Origin: Sphaerochaeta pleomorpha str. Grapes
GTDB taxonomy: Bacteria; Spirochaetota; Spirochaetia; Sphaerochaetales; Sphaerochaetaceae
Assembly: GCF_000236685.1 (NCBI RefSeq)
Contig: NC_016633.1
Span: forward strand, 1,488,001 to 1,552,000
DNA: 64,000 nt
Reading direction: 5' to 3'
Within the stretch, counting starts at the first letter, position 1; each line of letters starts with the position of its first letter. Positions 34,325 to 42,930 of the stretch are shown here, piece after piece. The position numbers and the translations under genes are program-made. The notes under the pieces were generated by a model. That model was given only the letters and a program-made list of their open reading frames with translations, was not told where the DNA came from and made no database searches.

Positions 34325-34629
34325 TCTAGACTCCCCACATTGTGTTTCGTTTCATGAAAGATACTTGAATTTATGTTGCAAAAACAAGGGTGTTTTTGTT
34401 TTTAGTCATATTTCTTACTTTGTACAACAGTACACAAAGGAACCCTGTACAAGACTTTTACAAGAATTTCACCAAGGGACATACTTCTTTTCCATCAGTG
34501 ATTACTTACCAGACCGAAAGGTATTTCTTCTTTGCTTACCACTATGACACTTTTTGTAATTATGTTAAAATAAACTCACGGGTTTATTCCCGAATAAATC
34601 AGCAGTAACCAAAGAAAGGAAACAAGCCG
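34325..34629. promoter_or_regulatory. 305-bp divergent control region
   Basis: No gene is supported. For the rightward gene a promoter is likely at 34532-34560 (TTGCTT, 17-bp spacer, TGTAAT). A small inverted repeat TTTATT-CCCG-AATAAA (34583-34598) lies between it and the start codon, and TGTAC-AACA-GTACA is at about 34421-34434. Either could be an operator. Confidence 0.45.
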
Positions 34630-36102
34630 ATGAATACATCACGTTTCGATACATTACTGACCTCACTTCGCACCGTATCGGATAACCTCTCGAAAACGCT
34701 CCCCTTCAAAAAGATTTCAGGATTCATTGAAGAAATACAACAAACCAAACCAGCTTGGCCCCCACTGAGAATAGGAAGGCTTGTAGCTCCTGTTCCTATC
34801 GTACAGGGTGGAATGGGCGTAGGAATCTCTCTTTCATCCCTAGCCTCTGCTGTCGCAGAAGCCGGTGGTATCGGTGTCATTGCGGCAAATGGGATTGGAC
34901 TTCTGGAAAAGGATTACTTTGAGGATGGGCAGGCAGCAGGTCTGCGTGCCTTCAGAAGGGAAATCAGGACAGCCAGGGAAAAGACAAAGGGGATTATCGG
35001 GGTCAACATCATGGTTGCCCTCAATGATTTCCACCAGATGCTCGACGTCGCTATTGAAGAAAAGGTCGATATCGTTTTCATGGGTGCAGGACTGCCTATC
35101 AAAGGGCTCCCGGTAGCACGGATGAGAGAAAACGGTGTTGCCGTTGCCCCTATCGTAAGTTCGGCAAGAGCTGCCGAAATGATTTTCAAAATGTGGGGGA
35201 AAATCTACCAGGATATTCCCGATGCCGTAGTCTTTGAAGGTCCATTGGCCGGAGGACACCTCGGGTTTGCCCCTGAACAACTGGACAAGGAAGAGTTCCA
35301 GCTCAAGGCAATTGTCCCTCAGATTGTAGAGGCCTTGATTCCCTTTTCCAAAGAGTTCGGAAGGGAAATACCGGTTATCGCAGGTGGCGGGGTATATTCA
35401 GGACAGGATGTCTACGATACCTTGCAACTCGGCGCCAGCGGTGTCCAAATGGCTACCCGCTTCGTTGCTACTGATGAATGCGACGCAGACATCAAATTCA
35501 AACAAGCCTATGTCGATTGCACAGAGGACCAGATCGGTCTCATAAAAAGCCCTGTCGGCATGCCAGGACGTGCAATACGCAATGACTTCATACTTGCAGC
35601 AGAGGAAGGGAGACGCCCCTCCTTCCGTTGTGCCTGGAAATGTCTAGCTTCCTGCAAAGCCCAGGATGCCAACTATTGCATTTCCATTGCATTGAACAAT
35701 GCGCGCAAAGGTCTTTTACGTCAGGGCTTTGTATTCGTAGGGGCAAATGCCTATAAGATTGATTCCATTGTACCCGTCGCATCGCTTGTGAATGAATTGG
35801 CCGAAGGATATTGGCTCGCAGCCCATGAAAAAGCCTCGGTCAAACTGGAACAACTGGTAGAGCGGGCCGAGAAACTCTGGAAAAAATATGAGGGTATGGA
35901 TTCTCTGGTGATCGAACTGGGAAAAGCCTATGAGCAGGCATTGCATGCGCTGCCCGAGATTTCCCTGACAGAGCTCCGCAACCAGTATAACAGTGCAATA
36001 TCCAAAGCAAGGAATCTACAACTACAGACAGTGGAACATGTGGTAGGCGCTTGGGATTTGTTCAAAGCTTCCCCGGCAACCGTCCCACAGACTTCCAAGT
36101 AA
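34630..36102 (+). CDS. nitronate monooxygenase/2-nitropropane dioxygenase-family flavoprotein
   Basis: 490 residues. FMN-barrel motifs: IVQGGMGVGISLSSLASAVAEAGGIGVIAA (residues 57-86), VNIMVAL, VDIVFMGAGLP, then EGPLAGGHLGF near residue 207 with the family His, and VIAGGGVYSGQDV followed by GASGVQMATRFVATDECDA. The C-terminal ~150 residues form an extra helical part with several Cys. The enzyme class is NMO or the related FabK-like enoyl reductases; the substrate is not known. RBS AAAGGAAA lies 9 bp upstream. Confidence 0.85.
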   Translation: MNTSRFDTLLTSLRTVSDNLSKTLPFKKISGFIEEIQQTKPAWPPLRIGRLVAPVPIVQGGMGVGISLSSLASAVAEAGGIGVIAANGIGLLEKDYFEDGQAAGLRAFRREIRTAREKTKGIIGVNIMVALNDFHQMLDVAIEEKVDIVFMGAGLPIKGLPVARMRENGVAVAPIVSSARAAEMIFKMWGKIYQDIPDAVVFEGPLAGGHLGFAPEQLDKEEFQLKAIVPQIVEALIPFSKEFGREIPVIAGGGVYSGQDVYDTLQLGASGVQMATRFVATDECDADIKFKQAYVDCTEDQIGLIKSPVGMPGRAIRNDFILAAEEGRRPSFRCAWKCLASCKAQDANYCISIALNNARKGLLRQGFVFVGANAYKIDSIVPVASLVNELAEGYWLAAHEKASVKLEQLVERAEKLWKKYEGMDSLVIELGKAYEQALHALPEISLTELRNQYNSAISKARNLQLQTVEHVVGAWDLFKASPATVPQTSK

Positions 36103-36149
36103 GAAAGAAACCGGGAATTGCTTTCAGCTTCTCACCGGTAAGGCAAAGC

Positions 36150-36195
36150 AACGAGCGACCATCCAGATGTAATACTGTAGGGTCGCTCGTTTTAG
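36150..36195 (+). terminator. terminator of the NMO-type gene
   Basis: Perfect 11-bp stem AACGAGCGACC / GGTCGCTCGTT with a 20-nt loop, followed by TTAGTCTCTTT. Confidence 0.8.
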
Positions 36196-36214
36196 TCTCT
36201 TTCGTTTACATATG

Positions 36215-36592
36215 TTACAGAAGTTTCTCTTTGCCACTGAAAATTTCTGAAACCTTCAACACAGCAGCACCATGACCGGGATGCTTGCTCGGGTTCCAGG
36301 TTTTCATGAAACTATAGTAAGATCCTTCAGTATGGTACTCGAGCTCACCCTTTATCTGGAAGGATTTCCCTTCCTTGGTAATAAACAGAACAGTAGCCTT
36401 GCTGCCCTGTTGGATATTCTCAAAGGTTTTCTGAAAATAGTTATTGGCTATGACAATCTCGCTCTCTTGGTAAAGGCCGACACAGGTTGCATAGATGCTG
36501 TTAGGAATCCCTTCGCCATTGACGGTGGTAAATACTACCGCCGGTTCCCTCTGTTCCCAGGCATCTAATACCCTTTTTGGCAATTTCTCCAT
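36215..36592 (-). CDS. pyridoxamine 5'-phosphate oxidase-family flavin-binding protein
   Basis: 125 residues. The split-barrel flavin fold is indicated by AWEQREPAVVFTTVNGEGIPNSIYATCVGLYQ near the N-terminus and IVIANNYFQKTFENIQQGSKATVLFI in the middle. Such short members bind FMN, F420 or heme and reduce small substrates; the substrate is unknown. It lies 21 bp upstream of the stop codon of the ABC exporter on the same strand, and its downstream end faces the terminator of the NMO-type gene. Confidence 0.85.
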   Translation of the reverse strand: MEKLPKRVLDAWEQREPAVVFTTVNGEGIPNSIYATCVGLYQESEIVIANNYFQKTFENIQQGSKATVLFITKEGKSFQIKGELEYHTEGSYYSFMKTWNPSKHPGHGAAVLKVSEIFSGKEKLL

Positions 36593-36613
36593 GATTCACT
36601 CCTTATTCTTTAT

Positions 36614-38527
36614 TCAGACAGCTTTTTCAAACTGGCTATTATACAAAGATGCATAAAACCCATTCTTTGCCAAAAGATCGTTGTGCGTGCCCTGCTCCAC
36701 GATATCGCCATCATTCATTACCAAGATTAAATCTGCATTCTTGATCGTAGACAGCCGATGGGCGATGATAAAACTCGTACGGTTCTCCATGAGGGTATCC
36801 ATGGCCTTCTGGATCAAGATTTCGGTTCGGGTGTCGACACTGCTCGTTGCTTCATCAAGGATGAGAATCTTCGGATCGGCCAGAATGGCCCTGGCAATGG
36901 TCAGCAATTGCTTCTGCCCTTGGGATATATTGTTTGCCTCTTCATTCAGCACCTGCGAATATCCATCGGGCAACGTTCGCACAAAGTGATCAACCTGGGC
37001 TGCAATGGCAGCTTCCTTCACTTCTTCATCAGTCGAACCGAGTTTTCCGTAGCGGATATTGTCGGCAATGGTACCGTTGAAGAGCCAGGTATCCTGTAGG
37101 ACCATACCAAAAAGGGAGCGGAGTTCGCCCCGCTTGAAGTTCTTGATATCGCGTCCGTCAATCAGGATTGCGCCGTTATCGACATCATAATATCGCATCA
37201 AAAGCTTTACCATAGTTGTTTTTCCAGCACCGGTAGGACCTACGATGGCAATTTTCTGTCCAGGCATAACCGACGCGCTAAAATTATGGATGACCGTTTT
37301 GTCAGGGGTATATCCAAAAGAAACCCTATCGAAACAAATATTTCCATCCACATGCACCACAAGGTCAGTGTCACTGATAGTATCGTCATTTTGAATTGAC
37401 AAGGCATGTTCGGTTTCCCTCAGTTCCTCTTTTTCCCCAAGGAATTCAAAGACTCTCTCTGCCGCGGCCGCTGTCTGCTGGAGAATATTGGAAATATTTG
37501 CAATCTGGGAAATTGGCTGGTTGAATGAGCGCACATACTGGATGAAGGCCTGGATTCCCCCAACGGTCATCGTACCGTTTGCGGCAAAATATCCTCCGAA
37601 GATACAGATGGAAACATAGGAAAGGTTCCCGATAAACATAATTATGGGCATCATGAGCCCGGAAAGGAAATTCGATTTCCATGCCGAATCATACAGGGCT
37701 TCGTTATAGTCCTTGAAAATCCTTGCAGAATCCTCTTCCCCGTTAAACGCCTTGACCACTACATGTCCTGAAAGCATCTCCTCGACATGTCCGTTTACCT
37801 TACCGAGATACTTCTGCTGGGCCTTGAAGTGTTTCTGCGATTTTTTGACAATTCTCACTACCACCACAAGGGAAACAGGAATCACCACCAAGGCAATCAG
37901 GGTCAGGCGCCAGCTAATGGAAAACATCATGATTCCGATCCCGATAATCGAGGTAACGGAGGTAATGATCTGGGTCATACTCTGGTTCATTGTCTGGCTG
38001 ATAGTATCGACGTCATTGGTAATTCGGCTAAGCACTTCACCATGGGTTGTCTTGTCATAATAACCAAGAGGCAGACTGTGCATTTTCTCACTGATGTTGT
38101 TTCTGAGCCTAAAGGTAACCTTTGCGGTTATGCCTGACATCACAAACCCCTGCAGATACATGAAGACAGCACTGGTGACGTACAGGACAACCAGAAAGAG
38201 GATAATCTCCCCTATCCTTGAAAAGTCGATACTGCCACTCCCGGCAATCTTTGCCATCATGCCGGTAAACAATACATCGGTAGCCTGACCCAACATTTTT
38301 GGTCCGATAATCGTAAAGACAGTGGATAGTACGGCAAGAATCCAGACAATCAGAATCATCCAGACATATTTGCCGAGGTACCCGATCAATTTAGCCATAG
38401 TACCGGAGAAATCTTTTGCCTTTTCCCCTGCCATCATACCATGCCTTCCCGGTCCTCCGCCTATGGGACCACGGCCCAGGGGACCTTTCTGAGAATTGGT
38501 TTTTGGTTCGTTTGAATTCTGGCTCAT
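36614..38527 (-). CDS. ABC exporter half-transporter (second subunit), catalytic-competent Walker B
   Basis: 637 residues. A Gly/Pro-rich N-terminal extension (about 40 residues) precedes six membrane helices (residues ~50-340), then an ATPase domain. Walker A is GPTGAGKTT (near 416), the signature is ISQGQKQLL, a variant of LSGGQ, and Walker B ILILDEATSSVD keeps the catalytic Glu. The H-loop is IAHRLST. It overlaps the upstream exporter gene by 4 bp, and the two should form a heterodimer of the BmrCD/TM287-288 type, exporting drugs or lipids. Confidence 0.9.
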   Translation of the reverse strand: MSQNSNEPKTNSQKGPLGRGPIGGGPGRHGMMAGEKAKDFSGTMAKLIGYLGKYVWMILIVWILAVLSTVFTIIGPKMLGQATDVLFTGMMAKIAGSGSIDFSRIGEIILFLVVLYVTSAVFMYLQGFVMSGITAKVTFRLRNNISEKMHSLPLGYYDKTTHGEVLSRITNDVDTISQTMNQSMTQIITSVTSIIGIGIMMFSISWRLTLIALVVIPVSLVVVVRIVKKSQKHFKAQQKYLGKVNGHVEEMLSGHVVVKAFNGEEDSARIFKDYNEALYDSAWKSNFLSGLMMPIIMFIGNLSYVSICIFGGYFAANGTMTVGGIQAFIQYVRSFNQPISQIANISNILQQTAAAAERVFEFLGEKEELRETEHALSIQNDDTISDTDLVVHVDGNICFDRVSFGYTPDKTVIHNFSASVMPGQKIAIVGPTGAGKTTMVKLLMRYYDVDNGAILIDGRDIKNFKRGELRSLFGMVLQDTWLFNGTIADNIRYGKLGSTDEEVKEAAIAAQVDHFVRTLPDGYSQVLNEEANNISQGQKQLLTIARAILADPKILILDEATSSVDTRTEILIQKAMDTLMENRTSFIIAHRLSTIKNADLILVMNDGDIVEQGTHNDLLAKNGFYASLYNSQFEKAV

Positions 38528-40752
38528 GCAAGTTCCTCCTCACTAAGCTGCGAAGATGCAATCTCATAATACTGCGGACATTTTTCCAGCAGTTCTGAGT
38601 GGGTTCCCTTCCCGACGATTTTCCCTTCATCAAGCACGATAATCTGCTCTGCTTTCATGATGGTACTTACCCGCTGGGCAATTATGAGAACGGTACTTGT
38701 ACCAGTATGTTCTTTCAGGGCTTTTCGCAGCTTCATATCTGTCTTGAAATCCAAGGCAGAAAAGCTGTCGTCGAAAATGAAAACCTCGGGGTTCTTTATC
38801 AAGGCCCTGGCTATGGATAGCCTCTGTTTCTGCCCTCCTGAGACATTGGAACCACCTTGGGAAATCTCTGAAGCGAAGCCTTCGCTCTTCTCATTGATAA
38901 AATCCATAGCCTGGGCTACCGTGGCTGCAGTCTGCACTTCTTCCTCAGTGGCATCTTTCTTCCCATACAGTAAGTTCGAGGCTATGGTACCGGAAAGGAG
39001 AATGCCCTTCTGGGGGACATACCCGATCTTGTCACGCAAATCTTTCTGGCGTACCTGCCGGATATCAACGCCATCCAAAAGGATTGCACCTTCGGTGACA
39101 TCATAAAAGCGCATGGCCATATTGGCTATGGTCGATTTTCCAGAACCGGTCGATCCGATAATGGCCGTCATTTTCCCAGGTTCTGCTACGAAGGAAATAT
39201 CCTGCAAGGCATCTTCTTCAGCCCCATGATACCTAAAAGATACATTCCTGAATTCCAGTAGGCCCTTTTTCTGTTCATCGAAGGCTTGGCTCTCTTTAGG
39301 ATCTACGATGGAATTCTCGGTTTCCAGGATCTCAGCGATGCGGGTTGCCGAAACTACTGCACGAGGGGCAAGGATAAACATCATCGAAAGCATGAGGAAG
39401 GCCATGATTATCTGCATGGAATATTGCATGAAAGCCATCATGTCGCCTACTTGCAATGCCGAGTTGGCAATCTGACGGGCCCCTACCCAGACAATGGCCA
39501 AAGAAACCCCGCTCATCACCAAAGTCATGAGCGGAAAGAGCAAAGACATTACCCTATTTACAAAGAGGGTGGTACCTGTCAGGTTGTCATTGGCAACTTC
39601 GAACCGTTTTTTCTCATAGTCCTGTGTCCCAAAGGAACGGATGACCATCAGACCAGTGAGGTTTTCCCGCGAAACCAGGTTCAATTTATCTACCAGGATT
39701 TGGATTGCCTTGAACTTAGGCATGACGATTGACATCAAAACCATGATGGTCCCGATGAGAACAAGGCAGGCAACCGCGATAATCCAACTCATGGAAACGG
39801 ATTTGTCCAAAGCCATGATAACCCCTCCGATACCAATGATCGGGGCATAGCAAATCATCCGGATTCCCATCATAAAGAAACGCTGGATCTGGGTTATGTC
39901 GTTTGTACACCTTGTAATAAGGGAAGCAGATGAAAACTTGTCAAATTCATTGTTCGAAAAACTTTCAATCTTCTCAAATACGTCTTTTCTAAGATTCTTT
40001 GCAATTCTTGCTGCAATTCGGGATGATAGAAAGCTAACCATGATAGTTGCAAGCCCCCCCAACAGGGCAATGAGCAACATCTTCACCCCGATTGCCAGAA
40101 TGTAGGCAGACTGGGTCGAACGCATATCGGCACCCAATTCAACAAGGAATAGTTGCGATAACATTATTCCACTTTGGTTGCGTATAGTTTCATTGCTTTC
40201 CAAGGCTTTCTGATGGGCTGTTTCCAGAACTTGGGGAGGTAATTGGCTGATCAACGGGAGGATCTGGTAGAGCTTTGAAATATCCATAGTTGAAATTTGC
40301 ATCCCCGTTTCGCTGCCCGACTGGCTACCCATTGCCTGGAGGCTGTTGATCATTGTCCAGGTTGCAATCCCGAAAGCAGCATCAAGACGAGAGGAATCAT
40401 TGCTATCCTGCATTTCTTTCACATAGAACTGTACCCCTGCCTGTGGATAGAGTTGCGCATAGGAATTGTCATCCTTTGCTACCAGCCGATAGTTTGTAGA
40501 GACCAACTCTTTTTCCCCAGAATCCATGAATGTGGTAATCAGTTGCATTCCTTCTTGGCTGATGGCCTCAGGGGAGGCATGCTCCAACCCGTTTTGCTGA
40601 AGTCCTACATTCACGATATCCGACATGAGGTTCGGAAGATTAAGTTCACAGATTGCCTGCACAAAAAGAATTGCAAGGGTTATCAAGAAACCAATTGCGA
40701 AAGGCTTCAAATATTTTACCAGTTTAATCAAGGTGTTCTTCCTTCTTGTCAT
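38524..40752 (-). CDS. ABC exporter half-transporter (first subunit) with large extracytoplasmic insert
   Basis: 742 residues. After the first helix (about 18-37) there is an insert of about 170 residues with no hydrophobic segment before the second helix (about residue 220), so the first extracytoplasmic loop is enlarged. The ATPase domain has Walker A GSTGSGKST, signature VSGGQKQRLS and Walker B VFIFDDSFSALD, where Asp replaces the catalytic Glu, and AQRVST replaces the switch His. This is the degenerate site of an asymmetric heterodimer. It overlaps the MarR gene by 29 bp and the second subunit by 4 bp. Confidence 0.9.
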   Translation of the reverse strand: MTRRKNTLIKLVKYLKPFAIGFLITLAILFVQAICELNLPNLMSDIVNVGLQQNGLEHASPEAISQEGMQLITTFMDSGEKELVSTNYRLVAKDDNSYAQLYPQAGVQFYVKEMQDSNDSSRLDAAFGIATWTMINSLQAMGSQSGSETGMQISTMDISKLYQILPLISQLPPQVLETAHQKALESNETIRNQSGIMLSQLFLVELGADMRSTQSAYILAIGVKMLLIALLGGLATIMVSFLSSRIAARIAKNLRKDVFEKIESFSNNEFDKFSSASLITRCTNDITQIQRFFMMGIRMICYAPIIGIGGVIMALDKSVSMSWIIAVACLVLIGTIMVLMSIVMPKFKAIQILVDKLNLVSRENLTGLMVIRSFGTQDYEKKRFEVANDNLTGTTLFVNRVMSLLFPLMTLVMSGVSLAIVWVGARQIANSALQVGDMMAFMQYSMQIIMAFLMLSMMFILAPRAVVSATRIAEILETENSIVDPKESQAFDEQKKGLLEFRNVSFRYHGAEEDALQDISFVAEPGKMTAIIGSTGSGKSTIANMAMRFYDVTEGAILLDGVDIRQVRQKDLRDKIGYVPQKGILLSGTIASNLLYGKKDATEEEVQTAATVAQAMDFINEKSEGFASEISQGGSNVSGGQKQRLSIARALIKNPEVFIFDDSFSALDFKTDMKLRKALKEHTGTSTVLIIAQRVSTIMKAEQIIVLDEGKIVGKGTHSELLEKCPQYYEIASSQLSEEELA

Positions 40753-41203
40753 CCTGAGGAGAAATATCCTTCAGGTCTTCGGTTATATCGGTCAGTCGGG
40801 CTACAAGGGAGATGAACTGTCGGGTATTCTCTTCGCCGAACCGTGCAATAGCCTGGTTTACCAGATTGTTGAAATTAGTCTTTCCCTGTTTGAGAACTTC
40901 CTCACCATCTGCTGTAAGGGTAACTACAATTCTTCTACGGTCATTCTTGTCGATTTCCCGATGTACATACCCTTTTTTCTCAAGCGAATTGAGCATCTGG
41001 GACACTGCAGGTTTGGTAAATTGCGGATGATTCTGCATTTCTGAGGCAGATATATCGGTACTGGAACAGGGCATATCACGAGAAATCCTTTCCATGACAA
41101 AGAATTCACCCATGTTGATCCCACAGCAAGGGAGGAAACTTCTCCCTACCTTCTTGAATCGGTGCATGGCAGCGATGAACTCTTCTTTCAATAAAACATC
41201 CAT
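40724..41203 (-). CDS. MarR-family transcriptional regulator
   Basis: 159 residues from the ATG at 41203 (AAGGA 11 bp upstream; another start at 41215 lies too close to that site). The winged helix is visible as QFTKPAVSQMLNSLEKKGYVHREIDKNDRRRIVVTLTADGEEVL. It is the first gene of the leftward marR-ABC-ABC operon and probably represses it in the absence of a drug-like ligand, as is common in this family. A direct repeat lies just upstream of its start. Confidence 0.92.
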   Translation of the reverse strand: MDVLLKEEFIAAMHRFKKVGRSFLPCCGINMGEFFVMERISRDMPCSSTDISASEMQNHPQFTKPAVSQMLNSLEKKGYVHREIDKNDRRRIVVTLTADGEEVLKQGKTNFNNLVNQAIARFGEENTRQFISLVARLTDITEDLKDISPQDDKKEEHLD

Positions 41204-41218
41204 TTTTATTTGCATCCT

Positions 41219-41255
41219 TAACTATTAAATACTATAACTATTAAACATAGTACAA
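41219..41255. promoter_or_regulatory. direct repeat, likely MarR operator
   Basis: TAACTATTAAA occurs at 41219-41229 and 41235-41245, a 16-bp period, and the second copy extends into the palindrome ACTAT-TAAAC-ATAGT. It sits immediately upstream of the marR start, where an autorepressor would bind. Confidence 0.6.
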
Positions 41256-41357
41256 ATAATACTGAATACCAGTGACTGAAGACAAGATGTTTCTTATGGT
41301 TTTTTATGTAGATTGCTGGGCTACGAGTATTGGAAGCCCAAGCAACCATTTCTGAGA

Positions 41358-41388
41358 CAAAAACCTCCCCCGTCAGAAAAGGGGGAGG
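41358..41388 (-). terminator. terminator of the second BMP operon
   Basis: On the minus strand: perfect 8-bp stem CCTCCCCC / GGGGGAGG with a 9-nt loop, followed by five Ts. It lies 30 bp past the FGGY kinase stop. Confidence 0.85.
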
Positions 41389-41419
41389 AACCTGTAATTA
41401 TCGAAGAAGAACATTGTTG

Positions 41420-42892
41420 CTAGGCTTTTTTCGTAATAGGTTTCAACGCTTCATAGATTAATCGGAAAGTTTCATAAGGACGTCCATACCTTGCATGATT
41501 TTCCACTGAAAAAGGAATGGTAATCGTTTCCTCAAGAAAACGGTCTGCAACCTTTTCCTCCATAAGGCCACATCCTATACCAGCCAGCAGGGCAGCTCCC
41601 AGACAAGACCCAGGATTGTGTTTTACATACTGTAAATCAAACCCTGTCACATCGGCCATTATTGAACGCCAGAGGGTACTTTTGGACCCCCCGTTGGTTA
41701 TGAACACCCGTTGTATAGGTAACCCAAGTTCAGTAAAAACTTCAATATGATGACGAAAACTAAAGGCTACCGATTCAAGCATTGCCCGATAAACGTGATC
41801 TTTGGAATGGGAGAGAGACAACCCATAGATAACTCCTTTTGCATCGACATCGAACAAGGGCGTTTTCTCTCCTAGAAAATACGGGAGGATTACAACCCCC
41901 TCGGAACCGGGGGGGACAACAGAGGCCCGTTCATCCATCACCGTAAAATCGGCAAAGGAAAATTCTTTTTGGAACCATTTGAGCATTGAGCCGCTACTGG
42001 CAGTACAGCCATTGAGCAGATATGGGACACCTGAACTGCAACCGTAATCAATAAATAGCCGGTTGTCCGTGACCAGATGATCCAAGGCAAGCAGAATATC
42101 CCCGGCTCCACCGAGTTTGAAAACGAGATCCCCTGCTCTCCTAGCTCCGGTACAGAAGGAAGAGGCTACATGGTCTGCAGTCCCTGCGATTACCGGAATT
42201 CCTGCCCTAAGTCCTGTCAATTGCTCAATTTTAGAGGTTGTAGAGCCAATAATATCAGTCGAGTTTGAAACGGGAGGAAGCCATTTGCTATCCACACCCC
42301 CGAGTTGCATGATTTCTTCCAGCCAGGAATCTTCGGATAAATCCCACATGCCACTTTCCAGAGCCCAGTTATGTTCGACCTGGACAACCCCGGTCAAGAG
42401 AAACGCCAGATAGTCGTAAGAACCCAGAATATAGCGTATCTGCTTTATTATTTGTGGATGATGTCTGGTAATCCAGAGGATTTTAGGGAAAATATGCTGC
42501 TGGTTGACACGGTTTCCTGTTTTTGAAAAAAACCAGTCAGAATCAAGCTGAGATTCCAATTCAGCTATTTCTTTTTCTGAGCGAATATCATTCTGCTGGA
42601 TTGAATGCATCAAAGGTTTCTTATCATTGCCTAAGGCGATTAAGGCAGGAACCATTCCCGTAACACCAATTGCCCTGATTTTTTCCGTATCCGTTGCCGA
42701 AACAACCTCACGCAATAAATCATACATATGGTTTTCCCAAATCATCGGGTCTTCTTCTGCATAACCAGGTTTCGGACTCAAAAGGTCATGGGGTTTTGTC
42801 CAAGTTCCTAGTATCTCACCTGTAGCAGACACCAAGATCATTTTGATGGCAGTGGTACCGATATCGATTCCCAAAGAAAAAGCTTCATTCAT
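41420..42892 (-). CDS. FGGY-family carbohydrate kinase (xylulokinase-like)
   Basis: 490 residues. ATPase-fold motifs of the family: LGIDIGTTAIKMILVS (residues 7-22, phosphate loop 1), IRAIGVTGMVPALIALG, GIPVIAGTADHVASSFCTGA (around 230-250) with the catalytic Asp, and ITNGGSKSTLWRSIMADVTG near 398, the adenine-binding signature. It phosphorylates a pentulose, hexulose or polyol; the exact sugar cannot be told. It is the last gene of the operon, following an amidohydrolase and a BMP-type transporter, so it may act on the sugar part of an imported nucleoside-like compound. Confidence 0.88.
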   Translation of the reverse strand: MNEAFSLGIDIGTTAIKMILVSATGEILGTWTKPHDLLSPKPGYAEEDPMIWENHMYDLLREVVSATDTEKIRAIGVTGMVPALIALGNDKKPLMHSIQQNDIRSEKEIAELESQLDSDWFFSKTGNRVNQQHIFPKILWITRHHPQIIKQIRYILGSYDYLAFLLTGVVQVEHNWALESGMWDLSEDSWLEEIMQLGGVDSKWLPPVSNSTDIIGSTTSKIEQLTGLRAGIPVIAGTADHVASSFCTGARRAGDLVFKLGGAGDILLALDHLVTDNRLFIDYGCSSGVPYLLNGCTASSGSMLKWFQKEFSFADFTVMDERASVVPPGSEGVVILPYFLGEKTPLFDVDAKGVIYGLSLSHSKDHVYRAMLESVAFSFRHHIEVFTELGLPIQRVFITNGGSKSTLWRSIMADVTGFDLQYVKHNPGSCLGAALLAGIGCGLMEEKVADRFLEETITIPFSVENHARYGRPYETFRLIYEALKPITKKA

Positions 42893-42930
42893 TATTCAGT
42901 ATTCTCCCTATCCTTGCCAGTTTGCATGGA

